Source: Photorhabdus namnaonensis
Lineage (GTDB): Bacteria; Pseudomonadota; Gammaproteobacteria; Enterobacterales; Enterobacteriaceae
Direction: 5' to 3'
Length of the DNA stretch: 64,000 bases
Assembly (NCBI RefSeq): GCF_001684335.1
Contig: NZ_LOIC01000018.1
Coordinates: 396,748 to 460,747 of the forward strand
The stretch's first letter is position 1. Every line of letters begins with the position of its first letter. Of the stretch, positions 8,546 through 19,822 are shown in pieces. The notes below the pieces were generated by a model. It searched no databases. It had not been told where the DNA came from and saw nothing but the letters and a program-made list of their open reading frames with translations. A program made the position numbers and the translations under genes.

Positions 8546-10252
8546 ATGGAGCACTCGACACCACTTATCACCACTATCGTTGGCGGGTTCTTTATCGCTT
8601 ATCTGCTCGGTATGCTGGCACAACGCCTGAAAATCTCACCGCTGGTTGGTTATCTTACTGCGGGAGTACTCGCTGGTCCTTTCACTCCTGGTTTTGTCGC
8701 TGATGCATCACTGGCCCCCGAATTGGCAGAAATTGGTGTCATCTTATTGATGTTTGGTGTTGGACTGCATTTTTCACTCAAAGATCTACTCGCTGTAAAA
8801 TCCATTGCTATCCCCGGAGCGATTGCGCAAATATTGGTCGCGACATTACTCGGAGTAGGATTATCAGCAATACTGGGGTGGGAATTATTTAGCGGTATCG
8901 TCTTTGGTCTCTGTCTATCAACCGCCAGTACCGTTGTTCTGTTACGAGCGTTAGAAGAACGCCAACTGATCGATAGCCAACGAGGTCAAATAGCTATTGG
9001 CTGGCTGATTGTCGAAGATCTGGCGATGGTGCTGACTCTGGTATTACTGCCTGCGGCTGCCGGTATTCTTGGTAATAAAGAAGCCGATATCGGGCAGTTA
9101 GTTATCGAACTCGCCATAACCGTCGGCAAAGTTATCGCGTTTATCCTGCTGATGATTGTTGTTGGCCGTCGTCTAATTCCGTGGGTACTGGCAAAAACCG
9201 CCAGTACTGGCTCCAGGGAACTGTTTACCCTTGCCGTGTTGGTTATTGCCTTGGGTATCGCTTACGGCGCCGTTGCTCTGTTTGATGCTTCATTCGCACT
9301 AGGGGCGTTCTTCGCCGGTATGGTATTAAACGAATCAGAACTAAGCCACCGTGCCGCCCAGGATACGCTGCCACTCAGAGATGCTTTCGCCGTATTGTTC
9401 TTCGTTTCTGTTGGCATGCTGTTCGACCCAATGGTCCTCATTCAACAGCCACTATCTATATTGGCAACGTTAGCAATCATTATTATTGGTAAGTCCGCGG
9501 CTGCAATGTTACTCGTAAAGATGTTCGGCCACTCACGCCGGACTGCGCTGACAATTTCAGTCAGTCTGGCACAAATCGGTGAATTCGCCTTTATTCTGGC
9601 TGGTCTTGGAGTCGCACTCGGCCTGCTTGATGCAAATGCCCGTAACCTTGTTCTGGCTGGCGCGATTGTTTCTATCATGCTAAACCCAGTTCTATTCAGC
9701 CTGTTGGATCGCTATCTGGAAAAAACAGAAACTATTGAGGAACAGTTGCTGGAAGAAACGCTGGAAGAAGAGACGCAAATTCCTGTCGATATCTGCGGTC
9801 ACACTATCGTTGTCGGCTACGGACGTATCGGCAGCTTGCTATGCCAACGCTTGCAGGAAAAAGAGATCCCTCTGGTTGTTATTGAAAACACCAGAGCCAA
9901 ATTTGAAGAACTCGGTGAACAGGGTATCAGTGCCGTCATGGGCAACGCCGCCAGCAAAGATATTATGTCACTGGCTCGCTTGGATTGCGCCTGCTCCCTT
10001 CTACTGACCATTCCCAATGGCTATGAAGCAGGTGAGATTGTCGCTAGTGCGAGAGAAGCACGCCCAGATATTAATATCATTGTCCGAGCTGACTACGACG
10101 ATGAAGTTACCTATATCACGGAGCGTGGGGCTAGCCACGTTATTATTGGCGAGCGTGAAATTGCCAAAACAATGGCAAGTGTATTAGCTAGCAGTGAGCA
10201 AGGCTATCCGACTGAGCCTCCCTCTGCGTCGCCCTTTTCGCCATTAATCTGA
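8546..10252 (+). CDS. ybaL: CPA2-family cation:proton antiporter YbaL (Kef-like)
   Basis: Predicted inner-membrane K+ or Na+/H+ antiporter. The 568 residues have an N-terminal antiporter domain of about 12 helices (to about residue 390) and a C-terminal TrkA-N domain, whose Rossmann nucleotide-binding motif GYGRIG lies near residue 427 in HTIVVGYGRIGSLL. E. coli YbaL is 558 residues. AAGGAG precedes the ATG. The cation specificity and gating ligand are not known for this family member. The gene ends before a pair of hairpins and then a LysE-type exporter that E. coli lacks at this place. Confidence 0.93.
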   Translation: MEHSTPLITTIVGGFFIAYLLGMLAQRLKISPLVGYLTAGVLAGPFTPGFVADASLAPELAEIGVILLMFGVGLHFSLKDLLAVKSIAIPGAIAQILVATLLGVGLSAILGWELFSGIVFGLCLSTASTVVLLRALEERQLIDSQRGQIAIGWLIVEDLAMVLTLVLLPAAAGILGNKEADIGQLVIELAITVGKVIAFILLMIVVGRRLIPWVLAKTASTGSRELFTLAVLVIALGIAYGAVALFDASFALGAFFAGMVLNESELSHRAAQDTLPLRDAFAVLFFVSVGMLFDPMVLIQQPLSILATLAIIIIGKSAAAMLLVKMFGHSRRTALTISVSLAQIGEFAFILAGLGVALGLLDANARNLVLAGAIVSIMLNPVLFSLLDRYLEKTETIEEQLLEETLEEETQIPVDICGHTIVVGYGRIGSLLCQRLQEKEIPLVVIENTRAKFEELGEQGISAVMGNAASKDIMSLARLDCACSLLLTIPNGYEAGEIVASAREARPDINIIVRADYDDEVTYITERGASHVIIGEREIAKTMASVLASSEQGYPTEPPSASPFSPLI

Positions 10253-10309
10253 GAAGACGCGACTGTTGATAGAATAATTCCCTATTCTTTACCGAGTAGG
10301 GATCATGAG

Positions 10310-10346
10310 CCATCCTTATCACTTTAGGTACCGGTGATAAGGATGG
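10310..10346 (+). terminator. ybaL terminator-like hairpin
   Basis: CCATCCTTATCAC (10310-10322) and GTGATAAGGATGG (10334-10346) make a perfect 13-bp stem with an 11-base loop. A smaller hairpin CCCTA...TAGGG lies just before it at about 10280-10301. No T-tract follows, so its terminating power is uncertain. Confidence 0.5.
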
Positions 10347-10443
10347 TTCAGAGGGAACAAAGCTTTCAGTTACAGTATCGATCTACTCAATTCTGTACAG
10401 CAAAAATCAATCGGAAAGTCGTAATATCAAATATTTCATTACG

Positions 10444-11055
10444 TCAAAGATATAAAACACCTTTCATTGACGTGTAAAACATTGAAACAGAGAAAACACA
10501 TAACACTAAAGAAGCGAGACGATAAAACAGATCAGGTTTTAAACTCCCTTTTCCCAGCTTTCCTGCATATAGCATTTTCCCAACCCCCACCCAAATTAAA
10601 GAAACAGGCAATAACGCGCAAACAAAAACCGCCATACATGGAATGTATTCTGACCACAAAGTAAATGCAGTAAGAGGAAATATATATGTAGCAAACACAA
10701 AAGCCTTAGGATTCAGCAACGTGGCAAATAATACCGTGATAAAGTGGATTTTCGCCGCATTCTTGTCTAATGAGAAATGCCAAACTTTAAAAGCCAAATA
10801 AGCAATGTATGTCGAAGCACACATCTTTAAGATAACTAATGACCATACGAAAGCATGAGAGACAGTAGATAAAAATAACCCCCACAAACTAATTGCTGTT
10901 ATATAACCCAGTGCCTCAGCTAATATCAGCCTGAGTGTACTAATAAAACCATGTGAATATCCAGATGATACCAAAAGAGTATTGGTTGGTCCCGGCATAA
11001 TTAAGACCATACTCACCATACTGGCAATTCTTATATAATCGTAGTAACTATTCAT
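10444..11055 (-). CDS. LysE/RhtB-family amino-acid exporter
   Basis: A 203-residue inner-membrane protein with about six hydrophobic segments. The N-terminal block MPGPTNTLL near residue 20 is the signature of the LysE/RhtB superfamily, whose members export amino acids or derivatives such as homoserine, threonine or lysine. A second family block, LLNPKAFVFATYIFP, lies near residue 112. The substrate cannot be told from sequence. Its neighbours ybaL and gsk are adjacent in E. coli, so this gene is an addition in this lineage. It is AT-rich and sits next to a long AT-rich spacer, which fits recent acquisition, though that is inference. Confidence 0.82.
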   Translation of the reverse strand: MNSYYDYIRIASMVSMVLIMPGPTNTLLVSSGYSHGFISTLRLILAEALGYITAISLWGLFLSTVSHAFVWSLVILKMCASTYIAYLAFKVWHFSLDKNAAKIHFITVLFATLLNPKAFVFATYIFPLTAFTLWSEYIPCMAVFVCALLPVSLIWVGVGKMLYAGKLGKGSLKPDLFYRLASLVLCVFSVSMFYTSMKGVLYL

Positions 11056-11416
11056 AGTATCCTCAATGGCTGTTATAGATAATAATTAATTATTTGAAAT
11101 ATAATAGGAAATTTCTAATAGAAAATTTCATCACGTTCCTCCATCTCTTTAAATTAACAATAATAAGTTATAGTCATTAAATACTATGACTTTCATTTAA
11201 TTGCTATTAACTACGTCTTTTCTTCAAATGTGAGTAATATCAATAACTCCAATTCAATAATAAAAGATACAAAAAACCTGTCCTAATATAGGCCATAAAT
11301 TTAAATAATTACAGCAAACACTAACTCACATATCAATACTATATAAAAGATATGAAACTCCGTATCATCATAGAGGCTATTTCTAGAATATAGCAGCACA
11401 AATCCATATATAACTA

Positions 11417-11482
11417 ATATCATTTCTATATATGGTCGATATCATTTCAATATATAAAGAATATCATTTCAGTATATTACTA
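11417..11482. repeat. Three 22-bp tandem repeats
   Basis: The decamer ATATCATTTC begins at 11417, 11439 and 11461, an exact period of 22 bp, and each copy is followed by a related AT-rich stretch (TATATATGG, AATATATAAA, AGTATATTAC). No gene is known to use these. A 22-bp spacing is about two helical turns, so a DNA-binding role is conceivable. Confidence 0.7.
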
Positions 11483-11950
11483 ATAAAGGAGTATCTTCCA
11501 GCCAATCATCTTGATTATAATCAGTAAAATCAATAATTGAAAAATCAGTTCCAAAATTTTTCAACATTGTGATTTTAGTCCAAATTCATTCTTTACTTGA
11601 TCCCTCCAAAAATAAATGAAAAATACTTAAATAAGCACAAGTTAGATTGGTAACTTTAGCGACACATAGATATATTACAAATGTGCTCCTATGCATAATT
11701 ATCATATATAAAACAACAGGATAAATTATAAATAAAAAACAAGTAGAAAATTTAAATTGCATATTTTTGCTACCTGAGTGACATAAATATTCTATTAAAA
11801 AATATTTATTACATATTATGTGAATTTATTTAAACAGATATATAAACAAGAATAAAATAATTTTTCCTTTATAAATTCAAAAAAAATCATTATTCTTAAT
11901 TAAATAAACCTTAACTATCATTTATAACTTTAATAAATGATTTTGTACCT

Positions 11951-11990
11951 AAATTTCGGCGCCGTATAAATTAATACGGTGCCGAAATTT
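11951..11990 (-). terminator. gsk terminator
   Basis: AAATTTCGGC-GCCGTAT and ATACGGTGCCGAAATTT form an almost perfect 17-bp stem with a 6-base loop directly after the gsk stop. The A/T base of the stem and following T-containing sequence fit an intrinsic terminator. Confidence 0.85.
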
Positions 11991-11995
11991 TAGAA

Positions 11996-13306
11996 TTATC
12001 GTTCCCAATAAGACTCTTCCAAACTATCTTCTTTTTCAGGTAAACCACGACTTAATCGAGGAGAATGCTGACTCAATACCTGATAGCTAACTCTGTTCGC
12101 ATATTTACAAACCTGAGCAAGTGATGAATATGTCAGATAAGTACGGATATGTTTGCTGGAATTAGGCACATTCATTCTGTGATGATTGTTGGCCGTTATA
12201 TCATGCAGTAAAGCAGATAAAGCACCATCACCCGCCCCATTGGTATTCATGATTTTTTCCGGCCCCCCCATATAAGGTTCAATATGGGAATAAACTTTCA
12301 TTGGGATTTGGCAATCAGATTTACGCATAGCGCGGCTGAATTCATAACGGTTAAATTCAGCAATAGCCCCCGGTAGCAATGGGTGAGTTGTCTGACGCAT
12401 GTAATCTTTTTCCGTATAACCTGCCATATATAGTCCAGCCGGACCAGCGGTACACAAAACTAAATCAACCCAATCCAACGCCATATCTGAAGCTAATAAC
12501 GGATCACTGCAACCAGTAAGCTCATAAGCCTCATCTTCATTCATTGCCAGAACAGAAATATTCTCAACTAAAAAGTCACGCCACCATTGTGGATCATCAG
12601 CAATAACGTATTTTGTCCCCAGCGTCAGAACGACAGGCACACTATGTTTTTTCGCATATTCGATGGCCTTCATAGTCGCTTCTGGCATTGGTTCTCCCGG
12701 TTTACAACGAACCAGGTAAGCGGTTAACACCAATGCAGAAGCTTCAGCAATAATCTTCTCAGGAATACTCTCCGGCTTAAGTTGATTCATTTGCCCAGGA
12801 CTAATGGCAAAAGTGCGCTCACCATTTTCCGTTACTAACGTAAAACAGCGCCCAATTGCCCCGTTCACACCTTGTAAGTAGTTCAGATCAGTACGGCTAG
12901 ACGTGTTACATAAATAGCGGTAAGCATAGCTGCCAATCTGAATATTATTGCACATAGTACCTAGTAAGACAGAACGATCATCGGCAAGAACCGAGTAATT
13001 ATGTAAGGTATTACCAATAGTACCGCCAGCAAATTCGTGGCTAATAAGATTATTATCAGTAAGTTCTTTATACAGGACCTCAGCAACATCATCTTCAATA
13101 ACTAATGAATGCCCTTGGCTGAGGTTATAGCGCTGGATAAAATCTTCGTCTACTTTCGCTTCAATATCTACTAATGTCTGATCGATACCAACGATATAAG
13201 CTCGGTTATTCTCCCCATCCATCATCTCTTTAATTGGCTGGAGTAAAGGATCACGCAGACTGACGGGAAAATAGTGTTTTGATTTACGTTTACCGGGGAA
13301 TTTCAT
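11996..13306 (-). CDS. gsk: Inosine-guanosine kinase
   Basis: Cytoplasmic PfkB/ribokinase-family enzyme that phosphorylates inosine and guanosine with ATP for purine salvage. The 436 residues match E. coli Gsk (434) along the whole length, beginning MKFPGKRKSKHYFPV. The family ATP/anion-hole signature NTNGAGDGALSALLHD lies at about residue 352, with the catalytic Asp in GAGD. The adjacent upstream gene is wzz, separated by about 97 bp that holds the wzz terminator, so gsk probably has its own promoter. Its own terminator follows the stop at once. Confidence 0.96.
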   Translation of the reverse strand: MKFPGKRKSKHYFPVSLRDPLLQPIKEMMDGENNRAYIVGIDQTLVDIEAKVDEDFIQRYNLSQGHSLVIEDDVAEVLYKELTDNNLISHEFAGGTIGNTLHNYSVLADDRSVLLGTMCNNIQIGSYAYRYLCNTSSRTDLNYLQGVNGAIGRCFTLVTENGERTFAISPGQMNQLKPESIPEKIIAEASALVLTAYLVRCKPGEPMPEATMKAIEYAKKHSVPVVLTLGTKYVIADDPQWWRDFLVENISVLAMNEDEAYELTGCSDPLLASDMALDWVDLVLCTAGPAGLYMAGYTEKDYMRQTTHPLLPGAIAEFNRYEFSRAMRKSDCQIPMKVYSHIEPYMGGPEKIMNTNGAGDGALSALLHDITANNHHRMNVPNSSKHIRTYLTYSSLAQVCKYANRVSYQVLSQHSPRLSRGLPEKEDSLEESYWER

Positions 13307-13365
13307 TTTTGGTTGATGCTATAACGCTAAAAGATGCAGCATATTAGCACAACAAAAGACTAACA

Positions 13366-13395
13366 GGCAGCAAATGTCATTCGACATTTGCTGCC
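13366..13395 (-). terminator. wzz terminator
   Basis: A perfect 13-bp stem GGCAGCAAATGTC/GACATTTGCTGCC with a 4-base loop lies 9 bp after the wzz stop. On the minus strand it is followed by a T-containing stretch with TCTTTTG. Confidence 0.8.
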
Positions 13396-13403
13396 AAAGA
13401 AGA

Positions 13404-14507
13404 CTAAGCCGCTTGTCGACGACTACGTACCATATGACGGATCAGAACAAACACTACAGCCAAGATCAGCCCAACGAAAGCACTGCCTACTAAAATAAGT
13501 AAACGCTTCGGTGAATCTTTCGCCGTTGGCTCATAAGGAGACTGCATATATCTGAATGGTTGGAAATTAACGGTATCTATTTTAAGTGCTTTAAGTGCCT
13601 CTATATAAAACAAACGGTTACGTAAGTCAGCATCAACTGAGGTGGGATCTTTAATATCCTCGGTAATTTTCAGCTTACGTTGTAATGCATCAGCACCCAA
13701 AGCAATGGAATAATCTGGATCGTCTTTGATCATTGCACCTTCACTGGAAATAGGTTTCTTAATTCCTGCTGAATTAGCAATAGATAATGCATGTTTCAAT
13801 CGCTCGATATTTGCTTCCTGTATATTATTCACGCGATTTAAATCAACCTTATATAAACCTTCAGAGTAAACAAGCTTTTGTTTCACCATATCACTTAATT
13901 CACTCTTTACCTGCTCACGAACAACAGACGACACATAGTCAATATAACCCTTTAACAGGTTATATGCATCCTCAGCAGTTCCAGCACTGAAAGTCAATTT
14001 AGTTTCACCATTGTCATCATCTTTCTCCGCTTTTGAAAAAGATGAAATATTATCATTTACAATTTTTTCAATAAGTTTTCTTTTTGCAAACGGTGAATGA
14101 TCATCTGATTTTGCTATCAGATTTTTAAAATAATCTGTATTGACCAAATATTCTTCACGTAAAACCCGTGAATCAAAATTATTTAAAAAACGATTATACA
14201 ACGACGACGAAGTTATTGATGGTTGTAAATTTAAAACCTCTAACTTAGTCAGGGTATCTTTAAGTGGTTGTATCTCTTCAAGTTGAGGTTTAACAACAGA
14301 AGCCGAACTACTCCACTTTTGTGGCATCAAAGATGCTGCCGCAAAGCCAATAACAGCAAAAAGAATAGTAACAGCAATAATCAATAACTTTGATTGAAAT
14401 AAAACAGAGAATAACTCAAACAAATCAATTTCATCATCTTGTTTTGAATTGTAATAATTAAAATATTCTTCACTGAAATTAGTGTCTTTAATCGGTTTAT
14501 TACTCAT
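13404..14507 (-). CDS. wzz: Wzz/FepE-type polysaccharide chain-length regulator
   Basis: Inner-membrane polysaccharide co-polymerase that sets the length of O-antigen or related chains. The 367 residues show the family plan: a cytoplasmic N-terminus with DEIDLFELFSVLFQSK, a first membrane helix at about 52-74, a large periplasmic part rich in coiled-coil helix, a proline-rich SPYEPTAKDSPKRL motif, and a second membrane helix at about 335-357 ending in basic residues. It stands alone between hemH and gsk. In Yersinia the O-antigen cluster lies between exactly these two genes with wzz next to gsk, so this may be what remains of such a locus. Which polysaccharide it acts on is not shown here. 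Confidence 0.85.
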   Translation of the reverse strand: MSNKPIKDTNFSEEYFNYYNSKQDDEIDLFELFSVLFQSKLLIIAVTILFAVIGFAAASLMPQKWSSSASVVKPQLEEIQPLKDTLTKLEVLNLQPSITSSSLYNRFLNNFDSRVLREEYLVNTDYFKNLIAKSDDHSPFAKRKLIEKIVNDNISSFSKAEKDDDNGETKLTFSAGTAEDAYNLLKGYIDYVSSVVREQVKSELSDMVKQKLVYSEGLYKVDLNRVNNIQEANIERLKHALSIANSAGIKKPISSEGAMIKDDPDYSIALGADALQRKLKITEDIKDPTSVDADLRNRLFYIEALKALKIDTVNFQPFRYMQSPYEPTAKDSPKRLLILVGSAFVGLILAVVFVLIRHMVRSRRQAA

Positions 14508-14685
14508 TATTTATATCCAAATTCAAATATGCTGTTACTAATTGATATACAAAACATCATCCCACTAGCCCATAGGTTAATTCCTATTTACTCTGAAATA
14601 AGCATGGCATTTCCACCAAGCTAGCATCCGTGTAGCAATATACCCTAAAAAGCCAATGAACCCTAATGATAGATTAATCCTATCA

Positions 14686-15663
14686 CTATTCATTCCCGTT
14701 TCTGACAAACCCGTTGACCAACGCTTCAAGGAGTAAAATATGGCTTGTATTGTCGTTAAGCGCAGGAATATATTCGAATTTTTCTCCACCCGCACTAAGA
14801 AATATCTCTTTATTTAGCTGTTTTATCTCTTCCAAAGTTTCCAGACAATCAGACGAAAAGCCGGGGCAAATCACCTGAATATGTTTTACTCCCTGATTAG
14901 GCAGGGATTTCACTGTTTGATCCATATATGGCGTCAACCATTGTTCACGACCAAAACGTGACTGATAAGCCACCATTACCCGTTCTGCCGGATAATTAAT
15001 TGCCTGCTTTAGTAAGCGTGTTGTTAACTTACACTGTTCAGCATAAATATCACCCGTATCAGCATAACGCTGCGGAATGCTATGGTAGGAAAACAATAAT
15101 CGGTCAGGTTGACCATGCTTATCGAAACTCTGCTCAATAGTCTCTTTCAGCGCAGAAATATAGGCCGGATGATCAGCATAACTACGAATAAAGTGAATCC
15201 CAGGAATAGTACGATATTTCTGCAATACCTGACTGACACCATCAAATACCGCCGCAGATGAGGAACTAGAATATTGGGGATAAAGTGGTAATACAATTAG
15301 CTGCTCAACATTCTGCTTAAGTAAGTTGTCAATCGCTTGCTCAAGAGATGGAGAGCCGTAATTCATTCCAAGTTCAACAGGGATGTCAGCAAGCCTTTCT
15401 GCCAGTAATTTCTGTTGCCGACGGCCATATACCAACAGAGGAGAACCTTCATCCATCCAAATTTTCTGGTATAACTTTGCTACACGTGAAGAACGTAAAG
15501 GCAAAACAAATCCATATAATATTGGCTTCCAGATGAATCGAGATAAATCTATGACTCTTTTATCGCTCAGAAACTCAGCTAAATAACGTCTTACAGCCTT
15601 AGTTGTCGGTTTATCAGGAGTACCAAGATTAACTAATAAAACACCATATTTACCGTTGTTCAT
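14686..15663 (-). CDS. hemH: Ferrochelatase
   Basis: Inserts Fe2+ into protoporphyrin IX, the last step of protohaem synthesis, in the cytoplasm or at the inner membrane. I choose the ATG at 15663 ([16 protein letters not shown]), which has AGGA about 8 bases upstream and matches the E. coli start; the frame is open for 29 more codons without a good ribosome site. The product is 325 residues against 320 in E. coli. Motifs are [10 protein letters not shown] at the N-terminus, [12 protein letters not shown] in the middle and the catalytic His in [10 protein letters not shown] at about residue 190-199. It follows adk, as in E. coli, with a terminator between them. Confidence 0.96.
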   Translation of the reverse strand: MNNGKYGVLLVNLGTPDKPTTKAVRRYLAEFLSDKRVIDLSRFIWKPILYGFVLPLRSSRVAKLYQKIWMDEGSPLLVYGRRQQKLLAERLADIPVELGMNYGSPSLEQAIDNLLKQNVEQLIVLPLYPQYSSSSSAAVFDGVSQVLQKYRTIPGIHFIRSYADHPAYISALKETIEQSFDKHGQPDRLLFSYHSIPQRYADTGDIYAEQCKLTTRLLKQAINYPAERVMVAYQSRFGREQWLTPYMDQTVKSLPNQGVKHIQVICPGFSSDCLETLEEIKQLNKEIFLSAGGEKFEYIPALNDNTSHILLLEALVNGFVRNGNE

Positions 15664-15798
15664 TATGTCGATCCTTAATTGTTTCTCTAGTGAAAACCCT
15701 AACACAATAAAATACAGATGAAAATCATGTTTATCTACGCAAACAATCAAGAAAAACCGACCAATTTACATGATATAGTAAATAAATAATATAAGATA

Positions 15799-15822
15799 AG
15801 GCGACTTGTTAGTCGCCTTTTA
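15799..15822 (-). terminator. adk terminator
   Basis: AAGGCGACT and AGTCGCCTT form a 9-bp stem with a 4-base loop (TGTT) between adk and hemH. Runs of A/T flank both sides. The limits are accurate to a base or two. Confidence 0.8.
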
Positions 15823-15839
15823 AGAATCATTTAGGTTGA

Positions 15840-16511
<672 letters not shown>

Positions 16512-16604
16512 TTATATTTTCAGAAAACGAATCACCATACCATTTAGCATGGGGTTCGCTCAAGGAAACAGGTAAACGATTTCGTGATATTTTTCTCTAA
16601 AAAT

Positions 16605-16645
16605 AAACCACGCCCCATCTTATTATTAGAGGAGAGGCGTGGTTT
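16605..16645 (-). terminator. htpG terminator
   Basis: AAACCACGCC (16605-16614) pairs with GGCGTGGTTT (16636-16645). On the minus strand the stem is followed by a T-rich tail (TATTTTTAGAG). It lies about 29 bp after the htpG stop. Confidence 0.8.
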
Positions 16646-16673
16646 ACAATCGTTATCAAGAAATATAGTTAAA

Positions 16674-18572
16674 TCAAGCTTTTTCAGACAATAACAACTG
16701 ATTCATACGGCGAATAAACTGATTTGGGTCTTCTAATGTGCCACGTTCAGCAAACAATGCCTGATCAAGCAACAGTTCAATCCAATCCGCAAATTGAGCC
16801 TCATCACTGATATCAGCAGCCAGTTTTACCAACTGATGATCAGGATTCAGTTCAAAATTGTACTTAACATCCGGCACTTGTTGACCAGCCGCAGCAAACA
16901 ATTTCGCCATCTGCGTGCTCATTTCATCCGCATTTGTTGTCACAATTGCTGGAGTATCAGTCAGACGGTGAGTCAATTTAACCTCTTTCACGCGATCACC
17001 AAGCAGTGTTTTCACACGCTCAACAAACGGTTCCAGTTGCTTTTCAATTTCTTCCTGCTCGGCTTTGTTTTCATCTGCTAATTTATCCAGGGACTCATCG
17101 GCTTTACTGACTGACTGGAATTTTTTACCATCAAAATCAGTGAGGTATCCCATCATCCATTCATCAATGCGCTCTGACAGCAACAGAACTTCAATACCTT
17201 TTTTACGGAACAACTCCAAATGAGGACTGTTTTTCGCCGCAGCATAACTGTCTGCGGTGATATAGTAGATCTTATCCTGACCTTCAGTCAGCCTGCTAAC
17301 ATACTCTTCCAGAGAAACTGTCTGCGCCGAGCTATCATTATGAGTAGAAGCAAAACGCAGCAATTTAGCGATAGTTTCCTTGTTGGTACTATCCTCTGCC
17401 GGACCTTCTTTCATTACCAGACCAAACTGTTGCCAGAATTGCTGGTACTTTTCCGCATCATCTTTCGCCAGTTTATCCAGCATCTGTAATGCACGTTTAG
17501 TCAGTGCATTACGTAAATTACGAGTAATAGAATTATCTTGTAAGATTTCACGGGAAACATTCAGCGGTAAATCGTTGGAGTCAATCAGGCCGCGGACAAA
17601 GCGTAAATAGTTCGGCATAAACTGTTCCGCATCATCCATAATAAACACACGCTGGACATACAATTTCAGCCCGTGCTTATGCTCACGGTTCCACATATCC
17701 CACGGAGCCTGAGACGGAATATAGAGCATGCTAGTATATTCCTGTTTACCTTCTACGCGGTTATGGCTCCAAATCAGCGGATCAGAAAAATCATGAGAAA
17801 TATGTTTGTAGAACTCTCTGTACTCTTCATCTGTAATTTCAGATTTGCCACGAGTCCACAAAGCTTGAGCTTTATTAATCTTCTCCCAAGTTACTGTATC
17901 CTCTTCACCCTCTTCTTCGCTCTTGTTTTTGGTTTCAATTTCAACCGGCAAGGCAATATGGTCAGAGTATTTACTGATAACAGAACGCAAACGCCAGTCA
18001 TTCAGGAATTCATCTTCTCCTTCACGTAAATGAAGGGTGATCTCTGTACCGCGCGTCTCTTTTTCAATATCAGCAACCGTGTAATCGCCTTCTCCGGCAG
18101 ATTCCCAGAATACGCCCTGATCAATTGAAGCGCCAGCCGCACGAGTACGCACAGTGACTTTATCAGACACAATAAATGCAGAGTAAAACCCAACACCAAA
18201 CTGACCAATTAACTGGCTGTCTTTAGCCTGATCTGAACCAATAGATTCCAGAAAAGCTTTTGTTCCTGATTTAGCGATTGTTCCAAGATTATCGATAACT
18301 TCATCACGAGTCATACCAATGCCGTTATCACTAATCGTGATGCTTCTCTTTTCTTTATCAAAAGAAAGACGAACGCGTAGTTCACCATTATTTTCATAAA
18401 GTTCTGGAGCAGATAATGCGCGGAAACGTAATTTGTCAGCAGCATCGGAAGCGTTTGAGATTAGCTCACGAAGGAAAATCTCTTTATTGGAATAGAGTGA
18501 ATGGATCATTAATTGCAGAAGTTGTTTTACTTCAGACTGAAATCCACGGGTTTCCTGACCTTTCATACTCAT
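16674..18572 (-). CDS. htpG: Hsp90-family chaperone HtpG
   Basis: Cytosolic ATP-dependent chaperone dimer. The 632 residues have the N-terminal GHKL ATPase domain ([19 protein letters not shown] near 34, DNGIGM near 80, [11 protein letters not shown] near 124), a middle domain with NVSREILQD, and a C-terminal dimerisation domain. E. coli HtpG has 624 residues. I keep the first ATG at 18572, because GAGG lies 6-7 bases upstream; E. coli begins at what is here the third codon. A sigma-32 promoter at 18627-18655 explains heat induction. Confidence 0.98.
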   Translation of the reverse strand: MSMKGQETRGFQSEVKQLLQLMIHSLYSNKEIFLRELISNASDAADKLRFRALSAPELYENNGELRVRLSFDKEKRSITISDNGIGMTRDEVIDNLGTIAKSGTKAFLESIGSDQAKDSQLIGQFGVGFYSAFIVSDKVTVRTRAAGASIDQGVFWESAGEGDYTVADIEKETRGTEITLHLREGEDEFLNDWRLRSVISKYSDHIALPVEIETKNKSEEEGEEDTVTWEKINKAQALWTRGKSEITDEEYREFYKHISHDFSDPLIWSHNRVEGKQEYTSMLYIPSQAPWDMWNREHKHGLKLYVQRVFIMDDAEQFMPNYLRFVRGLIDSNDLPLNVSREILQDNSITRNLRNALTKRALQMLDKLAKDDAEKYQQFWQQFGLVMKEGPAEDSTNKETIAKLLRFASTHNDSSAQTVSLEEYVSRLTEGQDKIYYITADSYAAAKNSPHLELFRKKGIEVLLLSERIDEWMMGYLTDFDGKKFQSVSKADESLDKLADENKAEQEEIEKQLEPFVERVKTLLGDRVKEVKLTHRLTDTPAIVTTNADEMSTQMAKLFAAAGQQVPDVKYNFELNPDHQLVKLAADISDEAQFADWIELLLDQALFAERGTLEDPNQFIRRMNQLLLSEKA

Positions 18573-18626
18573 TTATTACCTCAATCTAAATCCAGTTCAG
18601 ATAGACAAAATCAGACGATAATATGC

Positions 18627-18655
18627 AGATGGGGATAAATAAGTTGAATTTCAAG
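18627..18655 (-). promoter_or_regulatory. Sigma-32 promoter of htpG
   Basis: On the minus strand CTTGAAA (18655-18649) and CCCCATCT (18634-18627) are separated by 14 bp. Both boxes match the sigma-32 consensus (CTTGAAA, CCCCATNT) at every defined position. The ATG lies about 55 bp downstream. Confidence 0.92.
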
Positions 18656-18831
18656 TTTGATTATCCAAAAGAATTATGAAGTCACTTTTGCTGACAACAG
18701 AATGAACTCAAAGGCATGCGCCACATAAATGTAGCGCCTCAAAACCTTTACGACTTGTTCTAACCAGACTACAACTCTGTTCAAGCACATATTCAATCAC
18801 AACTCGAAAACCGTAAGGCATTAACAGAAAA

Positions 18832-19436
18832 TCAATAAGTAATCTTCTGCCGCCCGGCAATTGAATGAGACAATGTTGTACCATCTACCATCTCAAGTTC
18901 ACCACCAACCGGTACACCATGAGCAATACGACTTGCTGTCACACCGTACTGAACGCATATCTCTGCGATATAATTGGCAGTAGCCTCTCCCTCCACTGTC
19001 GGATTAGTCGCCAGAATCACCTCTGAAATCTCTTCACTAGAAAGACGATCCTCAAGACGATCTAAACCAATATCCATTGGACCAATACCATCTAATGGAG
19101 ATAAATGGCCCATCAATACAAAGTAACGCCCGGCAAACTGCCCAGTTTGTTCAATAGCATGGATATCCGCAGGATTTTCAACCACACAGATTTGACCGTT
19201 TTGTTGACGGCGTAGATTAGCACAAATCGTGCACTGTTCCTGTTCGGTAAAAGTCCGGCAATATTTGCAGTGTCCAATTTCTGACATCGCTCTGGTCAAT
19301 GCCTGAGCCAAACGCATTCCACCACTGCGATCACGCTGGAGCAGATGAAAAGCCATCCGCTGCGCAGATTTAGGGCCAACCCCTGGTAAACAGCGTAATG
19401 CTTCCATCAAGGACTCAAGGAGAGGACTGGTTTGCA

Positions 19437-19437
<1 letters not shown>
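18832..19437 (-). CDS. recR: Recombination mediator RecR
   Basis: Works with RecF and RecO to load RecA at gaps. The 201 residues begin with a helix-hairpin-helix ([19 protein letters not shown], about 15-33), then a zinc finger with Cys57, Cys60, Cys69 and Cys72, a Toprim domain, and a C-terminal Walker-B-like segment. Length equals E. coli RecR. The start ATG overlaps the stop of ybaB by one base (TGATG), indicating translational coupling in a dnaX-ybaB-recR operon. Confidence 0.97.
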
Positions 19438-19781
<344 letters not shown>

Positions 19782-19822
19782 CTATGGCTACATCGTACAA
19801 CAAGGTACAGATTGCAGCATGG

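Larger units (their letters stand above)
11056..11995. other. Long AT-rich intergenic region
   Basis: 940 bp with no ORF that I can support. It contains three 22-bp tandem repeats (11417-11482) and the gsk terminator at its right end. The rest is very AT-rich (repeated runs of A, T and AT steps) and may be decayed or acquired DNA, or a binding zone for an AT-specific nucleoid protein such as H-NS; that is inference. Confidence 0.6.

Noticed and set aside
14577-14795. A 72-codon frame overlapping the end of hemH
   Set aside because: Over half of it is out-of-frame hemH sequence, it has no ribosome site, and the remainder shows no family resemblance.
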